Assembly (NCBI GenBank): GCA_030710605.1
Contig: CP092865.1
Coordinates: forward strand, 144,507,081 to 144,571,080
DNA: 64,000 bases
Direction of reading: 5' to 3'
From: Cordylochernes scorpioides
Taxonomy: Eukaryota; Arthropoda; Arachnida; Pseudoscorpiones; Chernetidae
Shown piece by piece: positions 21,311 through 33,244 of the stretch. Every line of letters begins with the position of its first letter. Position 1 is the stretch's first letter. Under the pieces are notes generated by a model. That model searched no databases. It was not told the DNA's origin and saw only the letters and a list, made by a program, of their open reading frames with translations. The translations under genes and the position numbers were made by a program.

Positions 21311-21710
21311 ATTTTTCTTTATAACATACATATAAATGAAATGGTAAATTAATGTTTGTTACTCTTCTTCACACTAACCACTTTGATTCAATCATCAAGA
21401 TAATATTTTAGTAAAATTTATTGCAAAGTATTTGATATTTGTGACAATCAACTACATCGATATATTGTATAGCTTAATATTTAATTTCCAATTAACAGAT
21501 TATTAATCTAGATATATTGTGTTACTCAGCATTTTCTCAATTATCTCTCTTAATTGTTTCTAATAAGTTAGTAATTGTTTTGATCAAAATAAATTGTATT
21601 GTCCTCGTCGCGTTTGCCTTCTTTCATTTTCTCTCTACGTTACAATATTATGAACAATATTATTAAGGCAAAACGTTTTAAAGTGGCGTATAGGACTGAG
21701 TGTCGTTCTA
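21311..21710. other. AT-rich DNA, nothing recognised
   Basis: No motif seen apart from short AT runs. Confidence 0.35.
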
Positions 21711-21714
21711 TATT

Positions 21715-22185
21715 TATCGTATATTTCAGAGTTATTGTCTGAATCCCGATATACATGCTAAAAGGTTCAACTTCCTTAGGTTTTGACCATGAGTGTATAT
21801 TTCAGAGTTATTGTTTGAATCCCGATATACATCTTGAAAGGTTCAAATTCCTTAAGTTTTGTTCATGAGTGTATCTTTCAGAGTTATTGTCTGAATCCCG
21901 ATATACATGCTAAAAGGTACAACTTCCTTAAGTTTTGTCTATGAGTGTATCTTTCAGAGTTATTGTATGAATCCCGATATACATGCTAAAAGGTACAACT
22001 TCCTTAAGTTTTGTCCATGAGTGTATCTTTCAGAGTTGTTGTCTTAATCCCGATATACATGCTGAAAGGTTCAACTCCCTTAAGTTTTGTTCATGAGTGT
22101 ATCTTTCAGAGTTATTGTCTGAATCCCTATATACACGCTAAAAGGTACAACTTTCTCAAGTTTTATCCATGAGTATATATCAAAG
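21715..22185. mobile_element. Tc1-like MITE with six 76-bp repeats
   Basis: About six units with GAGTTATTGTCTGAATCCCG, ATACATGCTAAAAGGT and CTTAAGTTTTGTCCATGAG words. The right end is CATGAGTATA. This is the longest array of the family in this window. Confidence 0.7.
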
Positions 22186-22604
22186 TTCACCTTAACGTGT
22201 AGATTTTGTTATTAAAAAAACTGAATAATCAAGGTCTCGAGTTACGAGTTGCCCCGTCTATAAATAAAATTAATTAAAGGAGAACATTTTTTATAAGAAC
22301 CAATAGATAATCTAAATTCAAAGGTTTTTTATAACACTATTTTTCAATTAAAAACAATTTTTTACCAGCTCCTACGGCAACGATGGTGAGATGTTAGTTT
22401 ATACTTCTCATTTGACAAACACATACCAGGAATTTTTAAATATAACGTTGAATGATGTGTCTGTGATCGAAATTTGACATCTTCATGCTACAAGGTTGTC
22501 GCAAAAGTTAGTAAACTCTTGAAAAAAATTGAAATACCAAATTATTCGCCGTTATGTATAATGTCTTTGTATTATGTATAAAGTAATTGTATTATGTATT
22601 CGCC

Positions 22605-23516
22605 GCATCATTTTTATGTTTATATTTTGTTACTCTGTAAACTTCCTCATTGATTATTTTTCGCTTATCATTTATAGTTTGTTCTTGCTCTAATTAAATT
22701 GCCGTGTCATACTTGAGTTTGTCTTTCCTAATTTTCCACGTGGTATTTTGGTGGAGATGCTGGGTAAATTAGAGAAGACAAACTGAAGATCGCCGAGAAG
22801 ACCTAGAGGCAATGGGTGCTGTGATCTACATTTTCAGAGACTGACACCAGGATTCCACCGCCGTGTCAAAGCCAAGACTTCCCTTCAAGATGACGATGCC
22901 CCTATAGACGATACGACAACAAAGCTGCTTCTCAAGCCGCAAGAAAAGGACGCAAAGGTACTAGGGACAAAGTTACAAGACTTCAATGGAATCCTTGGCA
23001 GAAGCACGTCAGATACATGACAGTAACTACAATAATTGCAAGCTATAGGTCACAGCTCCGATAGGAAAGCAGCTATGTAGAAAAGTATTGATTATTTTAT
23101 TTAAAATATTACTTTATGTATTATTTACGAACGGAAAAATTTGTCCAGGGTAGCCTAGTAGACATGGCATCTGTCCGGTAAGCGGAACACTGTGGGTTCG
23201 ATTCCCATCCCTGGACACTTTTATTTTTCCGTTTATCATTACTCTTTACAATTCATCCTTTCATACCTCATCCCTAAGGTTAGAAATAATCGTTATTTCT
23301 CCTTAAAATAAATTTGGATTTTTCGTTGAAAAGAAACTCATGCGGGATAATCTTTAAATGTCGTTTTTACAATAAAAGAGTATCTATTTTTATGTTTATA
23401 TTTTGCTACTCAGTAAACTTCCCTCATTGCTTATCTTTTGTTTATCATTCATAGTTTGTTCTTGCTCTAAATAAATTGCCGTGTCATATTGAAGTTTGTC
23501 TTTCCTAATTCTCCAC
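22605..23516 (+). mobile_element. Internally deleted LTR element, family 2
   Basis: Two direct copies of an LTR segment (22607-22747 and about 23385-23516) share TTTTTATGTTTATATTTTG, GTAAACTTCC and GCCGTGTCAT, ending CACGTGG. After the first LTR comes TTTTGGTGGAGATGCTGGG, which is placed like a tRNA primer-binding site. The internal 640 bp is too short for gag-pol and has no intact frame. Solo LTRs of the family are at 26023-26200, 60116-60289 and about 62090-62267. Confidence 0.65.
23143..23217 (+). tRNA. tRNA-like sequence, isotype uncertain
   Basis: A full cloverleaf can be drawn: acceptor GTCCAGG/CCTGGAC (7 bp), D-stem GCC/GGC, anticodon stem TCTGT/GCGGA (two G-T pairs) and T-stem GTGGG/CCCAT around TTCGATT. 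The loop CCGGTAA gives anticodon GGT (Thr), but position 33 is C instead of the near-invariant T, and GGT is unusual for eukaryotic Thr. A TTTT run follows at 23220. It lies inside the deleted LTR element, so a tRNA-derived insertion or pseudogene is more likely than a working gene. Confidence 0.55.
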
Positions 23517-23734
23517 GTGGCAATATTATTCGCCAAGTAATAAGAAAAACATGAACTTTTGGAACAACCTTTTTTTATTTAAAACCATTTCTTACTGAGC
23601 TTCTAAATTAGTAAGGACAATATATGGAAAGCTTGGCTTATCAGTAATGAATCCTTTATGCTGTTTCATAAGTTTTATTCACAATACCGCTCTATAGTAT
23701 TACATTTTATTTTTCCATTATTTTTATCTCTATT

Positions 23735-23890
23735 ACACGTGGTACAGGCCATGTTATTCATAGTGGGTAGAAGTTGGAGACTGATTTTACTGTAGTGCAC
23801 CACATGTCTACACAGGTGAAAAGCAGTTTGACTTTTGCATTTACAAATGGGCCAGAGCCCCGTTTAGCAGATGACCCGCTAATTCTTCAT
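23735..23890. repeat. Single arm of 13.5-kb foldback family
   Basis: Contains GTGCACCACATGTCTACACA, GAAAAGCAGTTTGAC and the end CCCGTTTAGC. Decayed. Confidence 0.6.
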
Positions 23891-23989
23891 ATTAATATAT
23901 ATATATATATATTTTAAAGATTATTTGCAATTTGCTGAATAGCATTTCTCTCGAAGCATATTATATGTTTATAAATAGATGTAGTTCTA

Positions 23990-24245
23990 CTGTTCATAAA
24001 GCTTATGTCCATAGTTAATTCAAAAAACCTTTTCCAAGAGTTTTGCTTCAGTATTGGTATAGAGGCAAAACAACCAAATGTGTAATATTAAAGCGGTATG
24101 GTAGATTAAACTGACGAAACCGCTGTGAGGGTTCACCCCTGATGAGCCAGGCCCTCCCATTAATTTTTCCATTGCAGTATGGTCAGTAGAAATTGTTTAA
24201 TTTTCAAAAAGAATCATACGCGTCAACATAGTTTGAATTTCGTAT
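23990..24245. mobile_element. MITE copy, GCGAAACC family
   Basis: Holds CTTATGTCCATAGTTAATTC, GACGAAACCGCTGTGAGG, CTGATGAGCCAGGCCCTCCC and CATTGCAGTATGGTCAGTAG, matching internal segments of the MITEs at 19145, 41440 and 50434. The left end is truncated. Confidence 0.65.
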
Positions 24246-24279
24246 ATCAAAGTTTATTAAAATAAGAATATTAACAGTA

Positions 24280-24475
24280 GCAATGCATTTCTTTATTCGT
24301 GCAAAGTACAAGATTTCGGATCTTTATAATCCTTCTGCAGGCATTGCTGTAAGTTGAGAGAATGAGGATATGGGGATATGTTCACTCAGCTTACAGCTAT
24401 GTCTCTGGAAGAATTATAAAGATCCGAAAGCTTGCAATTTGCACGAATAAAGAAACACATTGCTGCTGTTAATAT
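24280..24475. repeat. Foldback element
   Basis: The ends TTTCTTTATTCGTGCAAA and TTGCACGAATAAAGAAAC are near-perfect complements. Each arm carries GGATCTTTATAA/TTATAAAGATCC beside CGAAAGCTTGC, the shared foldback core, with CTGCAGGCATTGCTGTAAG in the loop region. Confidence 0.75.
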
Positions 24476-24476
24476 A

Positions 24477-24552
24477 AGGTTATCCCAAAAGTTCGTAAAA
24501 ATTTTATGATTTATATTTTAAAAGTATTTACGAACTTTTGGGACATCCTTGT
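24477..24552. mobile_element. Minimal mariner MITE
   Basis: The arms TAAGGTTATCCCAAAAGTTC and GAACTTTTGGGACATCCTT enclose only about 35 bp. This is a near end-to-end palindrome of mariner terminal repeats. Confidence 0.75.
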
Positions 24553-24661
24553 TAATATTGGTAACCTTGGTAAAATTATAACAGAATTCTTATAGAAGAA
24601 TGATTTAATCTCTGATGTTCTATATCAAGGGTGGCCAATCAGTAGGTGGACCTATAAAGTT

Positions 24662-24994
24662 TCAGAATTACAAGGTTGTCCCAAAAGTTCGTAAACACTT
24701 GCAAAATATAAACCATAATATTGTGGCGAAGAAATAATTTATTATTTAATTTAATTTAATTATTCAAAGAATATATTCTACAGATTATATATATTACTCT
24801 GTATTTGTAAAATCATCATAAAAATATTCCTTTGCTTGCTTGGTCAATATTCTCTAGCTGTAGATAGTTTTGTTGAGGTTTTGTTGACTAGTTGTACGGA
24901 CGTCATCAATAAATACTTTTACATCTTAAGAGATATTCCAAGACTCTTTATTTATACGCTATAACATGTTTACAAACTTTTGGAACAAACTTGC
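24662..24994. mobile_element. Mariner MITE carrying a solo LTR
   Basis: Starts CAAGGTTGTCCCAAAAGTTC and ends CAAACTTTTGGAACAAACTT. Most of the interior (about 24722-24963) is LTR family 1 in plus orientation, with CTAGCTGTAGATAG and GACGTCATCAATAAATAC. Confidence 0.7.
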
Positions 24995-25860
24995 ATTCTT
25001 ATTTTATACTTTATAGCAATTTTCTCTTCTAATCAAACTTTTCTTAATCACATAACCTCAAAAGAACATTAGCATTAACCAATAACCCCTTGTTTTGTTT
25101 ATAACTGTATTATGTAAATCAGTTTTTTGCATATTTATTTTATATTTCTTACTTAATTGTATGTATATATATGGATTGGTTTAAATTCAGAAAATCTCAG
25201 TAGTGTAGTTATACCTGTCGGTTGAGCCCGAAAGCTTATATTGCCGTTATATATAAAAGAAACTTTTCCTTCAGCGAATTTTCTTTTATTTATAATTATA
25301 CCGAAGAGATTATAGTATTAACAAAATTATTGTTTCTTATTTCTATAATCTATTGATATCTAAATTATTAATGGAAATATGTGTTATGTACTCTTCTACC
25401 TAATATTCAATAAACTTAGGTAGTGTAGTTTTTCATTAAAAGAGATTGTATGTTATATATTTGTATAATATTATTACAGAATTATTATAAGAACTAAAAA
25501 CATGAATATCTCACGCTATATATTGATTACATCACAAAACAATATGTAAATGGAAGACTTCAGTATAAATGTGTGAAGAGGTATAGAAAGAGAGAGTAGT
25601 GAAGATGCGTCCATCATCCAGGTTGGCCAAGAAAGGTCAGTGGGGTTAGTAGGTTGACTGAGTCTGAATTGAGCTAATGAATAAGGAAAATTGCATTGTT
25701 GGTCTGATACCGTTATGGTGGAGATGGATTGGCTGGTGATGGCCATTATGGATGACCGCCATTGTTTCTGATGGGATATAGAGTCCAGTATTGAAGCCAA
25801 GTCAAATTTGAAAGGATAGATCCAATTCATAATTACAATGAATCAAGAGATGATCTCTTA
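24995..25860. other. AT-rich DNA with foldback-core fragment
   Basis: At 25213-25245, CCTGTCGGTTGAGCCCGAAA then GCTTATATTGCC matches the shared core. A minus-strand frame at 25516-25830 (104 codons) has no recognisable domain and I do not support it as a gene. Confidence 0.4.
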
Positions 25861-25861
25861 C

Positions 25862-26285
25862 AATAAAGTTCTTTATTAGAACTTGGCGATGTTTAAGGGA
25901 AGAGCTCTTTATTCAGCCTAAATATTCAAGATAAGAGCTCTCTCTCTCCTTGCCTGAAATAAATTGTTGTCTCCTCATGAAGTTTTTGTCTTCGCTAAGT
26001 TTCCACCTGACGAACGATAAAATGCCACGTGGAAAATTAGGGAAGACAAAAACTTCATGAGGAGACAATAATTTATTTCAGGCAAGAACAAACTATGAAT
26101 GGTAAACAAAAGATGAGCCACGAGAGAAATTTACAGATTAGCAAAATATAAACATAAAAATGATCAGTCTGTTAATAAAAATAATAAATACTTTGTTACA
26201 ATAAAGTTATTTATTAGAGCTTGGCGAGATTTAAGGGAAGAGTTAGTTCTTCATGCTAAAAGTTCAAGATAAGAGATAAATGATA
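25862..26285. repeat. Direct repeats around an LTR palindrome
   Basis: AATAAAGTT..TTATTAGA and TTTAAGGGAAGAG occur at about 25862 and again at about 26201. Between them lie an LTR family 2 fragment in plus orientation (about 25956-26006) and a full solo LTR in minus orientation (26023-26200, starting TGCCACGTGG on the plus strand and ending TTACA), so the pair forms a hairpin with AACTTCATGAGGAGACAAT arms. Confidence 0.7.
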
Positions 26286-26732
26286 TAAAAATTAAGATTC
26301 AAGCTGAAACTATATAAAATAAAACCGAAGAGACAATAAATTGGATAATAGGAGACATACGTACGCTCCAGGATGCCGTGTTAACCAAAAAATGACTATA
26401 TATATACTCTAAACACCAAAACTTTAACATTTTAAACAATTTTTAGTTTTGCGGATATTATTAAATTACAATGTTTAAAATCTTACACACTTTGATCAAA
26501 TTATTTCTTAGAAATCAAATTTTCGTAATAACCTAGCGTTATAATTGTTATTAATTGATTATTTATTGTGTATATCTTGAGATATCGAGTGAATATGGCC
26601 TTTCCTCCAACAGGGAATCGGTTCAACAGAGCATACACATCACCTTTCAAACAACTTGAAAATGCATCAGCTAGTTATTTATCGAAATAAAGGAGTAAAA
26701 TCATAAGTTTTCAATAATTCAACAATTTAAAA
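26286..26732. other. AT-rich DNA, nothing recognised
   Basis: No frame or motif of note. Confidence 0.35.
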
Positions 26733-27152
26733 ACTTTTTAAAATTACAAAATATTTTCTCACAATGAGTTTCTTTTTATTACAAAACGCTAGCTTTCAAG
26801 TGATAATCGCTCTTCAACGGGCTTAATAAAACATCGACTATATCTTACAAGAAATATTTCCGAAAACATACGCGCGCAGCGTGGATATTTACAACTGAGA
26901 TTTTAAATTGATATGTAATTTAACATATATAACAATATGACATATTCCATAACATTGTTTAAATTACATACCAATTTAAAAATGTCAGTTGTAAATATCC
27001 ACGCTGTATGTTTTTGTAAATATTTCTTGTAAGATATAGTCGATGTTTTATTAAGCCCGTTGAAAAGCGATTATCACTTGAAAGCTAGCGTTTTGTAATA
27101 AAAATAAACTCATTGTGAGAAAATATTTTGTAATTTTAAAATGTTTTCAAAA
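26733..27152. repeat. 420-bp foldback element
   Basis: The outer arms TTACAAAATATTTTCTCACA and TGTGAGAAAATATTTTGTAA match. Arms run almost continuously inward through ACAAAACGCTAGCTTTCAAG, CATCGACTATATCTTACAAG and GTGGATATTTACAACTGA with only scattered mismatches, leaving a small AT-rich loop near 26940. Each arm has the CGTTGAAAAGCGATTATC and CTTGAAAGCTAGCG core. Confidence 0.85.
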
Positions 27153-29741
27153 TTTTATCATGAATGCAAAAGCTTCAATATCTTCAAAACAAAATCTTTC
27201 TCTCTGCCTAATAAACTAAATTCCCAATAATTACCTAAATGAGTATTATGTGAATGTAATAGCTTTTTGCTTTCGTACAAGAACACCAATGGCACATTTT
27301 GTTGTCAGTTTCTCAATAGCATGACACATGGCTTTCTAACATTGTGTACGTGCTGAATACATTATCATTTACACCTTTTGACTTTGAATCAATTCTTGTT
27401 GTTACCATTCGTATATATCAATGCTAAGGAAAATGTTTCAACTTAAAATTCACCTAAAATTTCAAATATTTTGTTTCAATATTTGATATACAACTACATA
27501 TTATGTTTTCACATAATAATATTATTCTAAACATAAATGTGATAATAAAACAATAGTTTGTATTGACGTTTTTAGTAAAAAATAGTTCTTAGGTACATTA
27601 ATTTTATTTATAGATAGTGACGGTGATTATTTGAGAAATTTTAAATAAAACTTTATTATACTTTCGTATTTCTGTAAATATTTAGCATTCCTGTGGAAAT
27701 TATTGTTTACACTATGTATTTACATAATAATAGTATTCTAAACACAAATATGATAATAAAACAATAGTTTGTATTGACGTTTTTGAAATAAAAACGTTTT
27801 TAGTAAAATATAGTTCTTAGGCACATCAATTTCATTAAGGATTAGTGTTGTTTTATCATTTTATTCTATCAGGTTTGATTCCAACTCTCCTTTGTGTAGT
27901 TTTCTTTTACATGTTATTAATGTTTATTTCTAGAAAACATCCTGAAAATAACAACAAAATTAATCTTAATTGCATAGCGGAGGTTGGAAATGGAAATAAT
28001 ATTTACATATTTACATATAATTCATTTCTAATAGCTCTCTCTTCCTCTTTTTTAGATTATTAAAAAATGATCAGATGATATGATTTCAGTGCAATAATAC
28101 TTTTTCATTTGTTATGGTCAGGCCTTCTTTATTTAGTTAAATCTTTAACAGACTCATTTGTTTCTAATCGGTTTTTGAAGCCTTCCTAAACCGAAGTTTT
28201 GAAGTTTTGAGAATTGAGGAATGTATTTTCGAGATTCTTATGTCTTAGATTAAATTCATTTTCACCAAAAAAAAAATCAATTGAATTCTAATTATGAGTC
28301 GGTTTCATGTACATTAAGGGATCTTAGAATTCAAGAATTTTATTGACTAGGGTTTAATTATTATCCTTTTATAAATAGGTAAACATATATATGAGGATTC
28401 CTTTATGCAATTAAAAAGCATTTAGATTCTATTTGCGTAAGTTTATTGGGTCAAAACAAAAAAGATGGGCTTTAGGAATAACTCTTTAATAAACTTCTAT
28501 TGTAGAATATGGCAAGAGGTTTAATTATATATCACATACTTTTTGAAATTTACCATTTTGAAACCATAATTACGATTATTTATATAAATAAGGCGTACCT
28601 GAATCTAGGAAAGTAAAAATATTTTTGTCTTAAAAATTTTTGAAGGATTGCTTCTTTTCTATCAATTTATTGCACAATGAGTTTTAACTAAAATTACAAT
28701 TATGTTTGTAAGAGAGAAAGAGAGTTGACATATAACTATTAGATGTTGGAGCAAGTTTTTGAAATTTTTGGATGTGAGTGGAATTCTGAAACACTCGTCA
28801 TAACTCGGAGACCATTTAATCCAGAAGAATCACATATAAATAGACAAAATCATTACACAAATTTAGTAATATTCAGAAGCTGTTTTTTAATTCACATAAT
28901 CATGCATATATATAAATTGTATTATTTCGCACTTTTTTCCATTCTCAAATTGAACAACTTCCTACCTCTCTTTCTTCATTTTTTTTCACTGCGTTAAAGA
29001 TAGTAGGAAGTTGGTTTTATTTGAGAGTAGTAAGGATTGTGCTGAAAGGATTCATTTCTTATATAGAAGGGTCTAATATGTTTGAAATTTTGTCGTAAAA
29101 TCCTTTGTGTTTTATACCTTTTATTTCTCACTTATATAGAATTGAGAATTTGGATCACAAACCTATATTTGGTTCCAGTATCCATGTCATTCATATGATC
29201 GAATGTTGTCTTACTGTAAGTAATGAAATTTCCCGATGATAATGCTTCATATAGAAGATGTCAATATATGATGATAATAATAATAATAATATTTTCAATG
29301 TGTGTGTAAGGAAGTATAAGATATTGCTTTCTTGTGTCGAAACCTAGAGAAATCCAATGTCTACAAGGAACATAAAGCTAAATATGAATTTGGTATTGTT
29401 CAACAATGGGGAAAGAGTAAAAAAGACAAATTAATCAACATTTCCAGGAAATATTTCAAATTAAAATAAAAGTTGATGGAAATGTCGACGTTCATAGCAT
29501 TTTAATTACATTGAAATTTGTGATATTTCCGCGCTGTCACGCTAAGCCTATTTCCCGCCCAATACAAAAAAAAAAAAGCCGTTGTAGCCAAAAACTTTTT
29601 AATTGTCTTCTGCTAACATTCCAGCCACGATTTTCAATTCCCCATTACAAAATACCTTGTTCTATTATTTTAGTAATTACCATGCAAAAGCATACGATCA
29701 AGCATAGGAAAAAACATTCTTCTACAACATGTTATTTTATG
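27153..29741. other. Long AT-rich region with a local duplication
   Basis: The segment TGATAATAAAACAATAGTTTG...GACGTTTTTAGTAAAA occurs at about 27507-27612 and about 27720-27838 (215 bp apart). A (GAT/AAT)n run is at about 29272-29292. Several 60-90 codon frames show no domain. This is the largest stretch here without a recognised transposon and may be intronic or simple intergenic DNA. Confidence 0.45.
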
Positions 29742-29937
29742 TTAACAAATAGACAGGAAAATGTAAACTCGCGTTTTGAGGAAGTTTGATAAAAGATTTA
29801 AATAATAGTTAATTTCTCTCTCTTTAATAATCTTCCCTCTTGATATTGTTGCACCAGGCTGCGGTTTGGCAGATTCTTCAGTCTTGATTCTCACCTCAGA
29901 CGCGTCTTGCATCTTTCCCGAACGTGTCTCAACCATC
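29742..29937 (-). pseudogene. LTR retrotransposon gag N-terminus (fragment)
   Basis: The minus strand frame opens MVETRSGKMQDASEVRIKTE and continues through ESAKPQPGATIS. An M-x-ETRSG start is common for gag of arthropod Gypsy-type elements, and the second copy at 61268-61355 shows the same ESAKPQPGAT segment. The frame then degrades. Upstream (about 30170-30200, plus ATCATGATGCAACAATA) a segment shared with 61482-61504 could be the LTR edge (TGTTGCATCATG on the minus strand). Confidence 0.55.
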
Positions 29938-30429
29938 CTACAAGGTTAAACCAGTCAATAATAGGACAACTATATTTTTAGGTAACACCTAGAATATCTC
30001 TTTATTTATCACATCAAAGTTTAAAGCAGGTGGTGTAGTTAGTGTATCAAAATACAAATTATTTTATAGTACATAATATTTCATAATAATATTCTGGTTT
30101 ATAAAGATAAATAAATATATAATATAATTTTTGAATATATTGAAAATAATATTATAAATAATTTTAAAAATACGCGCATTAATCATGATGCAACAATATT
30201 ATTTAAACAAACCTACATAGAAGAGATATGTTCAAAAGTAGCAATATCCATCAAATTAATAATTATATTCTAATCTCTATTAAAGCATTTCGCATTTTCA
30301 ATACTAAATCAGATTCAAGATATAGATTATATGAAAAAGTGCCAATTTTTTTTATTTTATTTTATACTAAATACCTCTTGATCGTTACTATATATATGCT
30401 ATAAAAACAAATGAGATTTGATTTTCTGC
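29938..30429. other. AT-rich DNA, possible LTR remnant
   Basis: Part of the shared TGTTGCATCATG block lies here; no frame of note. Confidence 0.4.
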
Positions 30430-30718
30430 TTGATTTTAGATCATTTTGAGGATTATGGTAATGGTGATGCAGTCGTGGTTAAATCTTGAAAGTAAAATAA
30501 TAAAAATAGTAAAGATTAGAAATAGCTTTAATTGAGCTTTTGGAATATAGAAAACATAATTTGTTAAGAGTACTGCCTGGCTTAAGGCGTGTAGAACAAG
30601 GAAAACAAAATATTATTTACATAATGTACAAAGATTTGAGCCGGCCAGCGGGGAACAACAACAATGAGTTTTTATAGGGGATGACCTCTGGCGGTCAATT
30701 TAACAGAGTATTTGGATA
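30430..30718 (-). repeat. Dispersed repeat R, copy 2
   Basis: The reverse complement shares AAGCCAGGCAGTACTC, CCGGCTCAAATC and GACCGCCAGAGGTCATCCCC with copies at 20930 and 58775. Confidence 0.7.
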
Positions 30719-30720
30719 TA

Positions 30721-31956
30721 TCTATATATATAAAAATGAATGTTTGTATGTCTGTTTGTTGGTTTGTATGTCCGGTATACAAATTCGCAGTAGTTCACTA
30801 ATTCAAACCAAAATTTCCATACATAGGTAAAAAATAACGGGGATGACGATAGGCTATTTTTAAAAAATATATAAATCAATTATTAAAACTATATATTCAA
30901 ATTATTCTACTTAGCTCACGAACAGCGCCCTCTATCAAGTACTAAAAGGTTATAAATACGTTTAAAATCTAAATCTTCTCAATATTTTATTAATAATAGT
31001 TCGCTTAATAAAACATATAATATAATATAATATAATATGCTCTTGAAATATTTGGTATGTTTTATTTATTTATATATTTTCATTTTTAGATATAACTGAT
31101 CTAATTCGCCGTTCTAAATAACTGCTCTAATTCGAAATATTTGGTATGTTTTATTTGTGTTCACTCTATTTCTATTTATTTGAAGTATTATGTAATTTCC
31201 ATGTTTCAAAAACCTATTTCAAAAAGGTCGATAGAAATATGTAAGGCCTGAAATAGCTTTACATGCGAATATTTATGATGCCGAGCGTAGCTTAATGGTT
31301 AGGTGTGCGGCTTCGTATCTCCACAACCTTGGTTCGAAACTTAGCCTGGGCGTTTTTTTAAATTATTTATTATTTATTGAAGCAAAGTTTTTTTTTTTAC
31401 AGTACCAAAATTTCCGTACATAGGTAAGAAAAATACAAGGAAAGCGATAGGCTATTTAAAATTATATATAAATTAAATATTAAAACTATATATTCAAATT
31501 ATTCTGTTTAGCTCACGATCAGTGCCCTCTATCAAGGTTATAAATACGTTTAAAATCGAAATCTTCTCAAAATTTTATTAATAATAGTTCGCTTAATAAT
31601 TAGAAAACTTGATCTAAATCGAAATATTTATAGACGCTCGCTCGATTTGAAGATTTATATCGTAACTAATCTGACTGAAATTTTAACAGTATATAGAGTA
31701 GAATCTGGAAAAACTTATAGTGAAATTTTCAGGTCTCTATCCCGAATATTCGTCGAGTTTGCCCTTTTGCTCGCGAGCAGCGCCTCTAGCGGTGAAGATG
31801 GGAGGTAATATCAGCTGACCTAATGTACATGTAAAGTTTAAGTGGGACGTTTCACAAGAGTGACATCCACGGCGCCAATTTATAATTGTAACGAATAGTG
31901 TTTGAATAAAACATTTAATCGGGTAAACCCGGGCGTTGCCCGGGTCATTCGTCTAG
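30721..31956 (+). mobile_element. Complete non-autonomous Helitron
   Basis: The 5' end TCTATATATATAAAAATG follows an A (30720). The 3' end has hairpin ACCCGGGCGTTGCCCGGGT, eight bases and CTAG (31953-31956) before a T. The interior holds two direct copies (about 30810-31017 and 31402-31600) of a block with GTACATAGGTAA-like, CTCACGA-CAG-GCCCTCTATCA and AATAATAGTTCGCTTAATAA. Between them lies a tRNA-like segment. The 3' third matches the Helitron at 6438. No Rep/helicase. Confidence 0.85.
31279..31353 (+). pseudogene. tRNA-like sequence inside Helitron
   Basis: It has an A-box-like TAGCTTAATGGTTAGG and a B-box-like GGTTCGAAACT, an acceptor arm with five of seven pairs, and a T-run directly after (about 31354). 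Anticodon and T stems do not pair well, so this is a tRNA pseudogene or a tRNA-derived promoter fragment. Confidence 0.55.
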
Positions 31957-33185
31957 TGAAATATAATTTTAAATATAATAATATTTTAATATAACATATA
32001 TATATATATATATTTCCTATTGATAAATTTACTTTTTAATTTGTGATTGTGTATTTAATATTAAAAAACGAAATCCATTTAATAAAATTGAAGACCATTT
32101 ATTTTTAATGATACAAAAGAAAAACTAGTTTTACAAAATAACGATATTTTTAACGATTATTTAATGACACATACTTTAAAGGTTACGGCTAAAAAAAAAC
32201 TCATAAGTCTATTAATAATCTTCAATGATAATGATAAATTTTTAATCAGAAGATATCTATTAAAGATATCAGTATATCAAGAACAAAATATAAAAAAGGT
32301 AATAAACTATTTAAATATTAATTTTATTAACTCAGAAAAAGGAGTTTTATTTTCATTTGCAACCAACAATTTTTAAGCTTAAATATAAACGTTTTCAGAA
32401 AAACAAATTTAAGATAAAATTATTAAATATCAGAGAAAATATTCGCTCACTGAATAATATAACAGACGACGAATGACATTATTTCTTTATGTATTTAATG
32501 TAAATAACATTTTATATTATCTTTAATCGTATGCTTTCTATATATTTTATTGAATATTTTAAAGCATTAATTTCAATGAAAAAAATGGAGTATTTATCTA
32601 TGACCAAAGAAGTTCAAGTAAATGAAAGGTTAATAAATTGTGTATGTTTAAATAAAATAGTGGTTATAATATATGATAATAATTTATCTTCTGAATTAAA
32701 TACATCTGATATTTTCACGTTTAATTATACAGCAAACGAACTGGGAAGTCTCTAAATTCAAGAATAAAAATCAACACCATCAAATCGTTCTTCATGCAAA
32801 TCTTACGTCAAATAGAGAATACCAATATGGAAATAAGAATCTTCATTTATTATGCAGCAGACAATTGTGGGTGTCACTTTAACACCCAAATCTCGGTCAA
32901 AGGTCAGTGTCGTCTTTAGCTAAAAAAAAAAAAAAATGGAGGTAAACAATTTGACATTTGTAGGACATTTATCCATGATAGACATGGTTATCTAGAGAGG
33001 AATATTTTATGGAACTTTCTAAATGAATTTGAAAGGATTAATATGCTATTTTGATACGCTAATAAAAGGTATCAAATGTTCTTGTAAAAAAATTGCTTGA
33101 TGTGGGTGGAATGTATGTATGATAGAAGGTATACACATCAATTAATTATTGCTTCAAAAATACAACATATAGGCCTGCCATTTAT
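31957..33185. other. Very AT-rich DNA
   Basis: Contains a (TA)n run at about 31991-32012. Two plus frames (32164-32376 and 32531-32755) are lysine/isoleucine/asparagine-rich, as random AT-rich frames are, with no domain recognised. Confidence 0.45.
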
Positions 33186-33244
33186 TGATGGATAATAAAC
33201 TCTCATGCGCAACCAATTCTTTGATATATCCCTTGTCAAAGGTG

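Larger units (their letters stand above)
22490..23573. mobile_element. Mariner-type MITE interrupted by LTR element
   Basis: The left end CAAGGTTGTCGCAAAAGTTA and the right end GAACTTTTGGAACAACCTT flank MITE sequence (22490-22602 and about 23518-23573). The middle is an internally deleted LTR element. The intact stretch 22560-22590 (ATGTCTTTGTATTATGTATAA) serves as the empty site for the Helitron at 5659. Confidence 0.8.

Noticed and set aside
25516-25830. 104-codon minus-strand open frame
   Set aside because: No recognisable motif, no splice or promoter context, and this length can arise by chance in 64 kb.
32164-32755. Two plus-strand frames in very AT-rich DNA that might be viral or organellar
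   Set aside because: Composition is simple lysine/isoleucine/asparagine bias with no motif to support a viral or mitochondrial origin.
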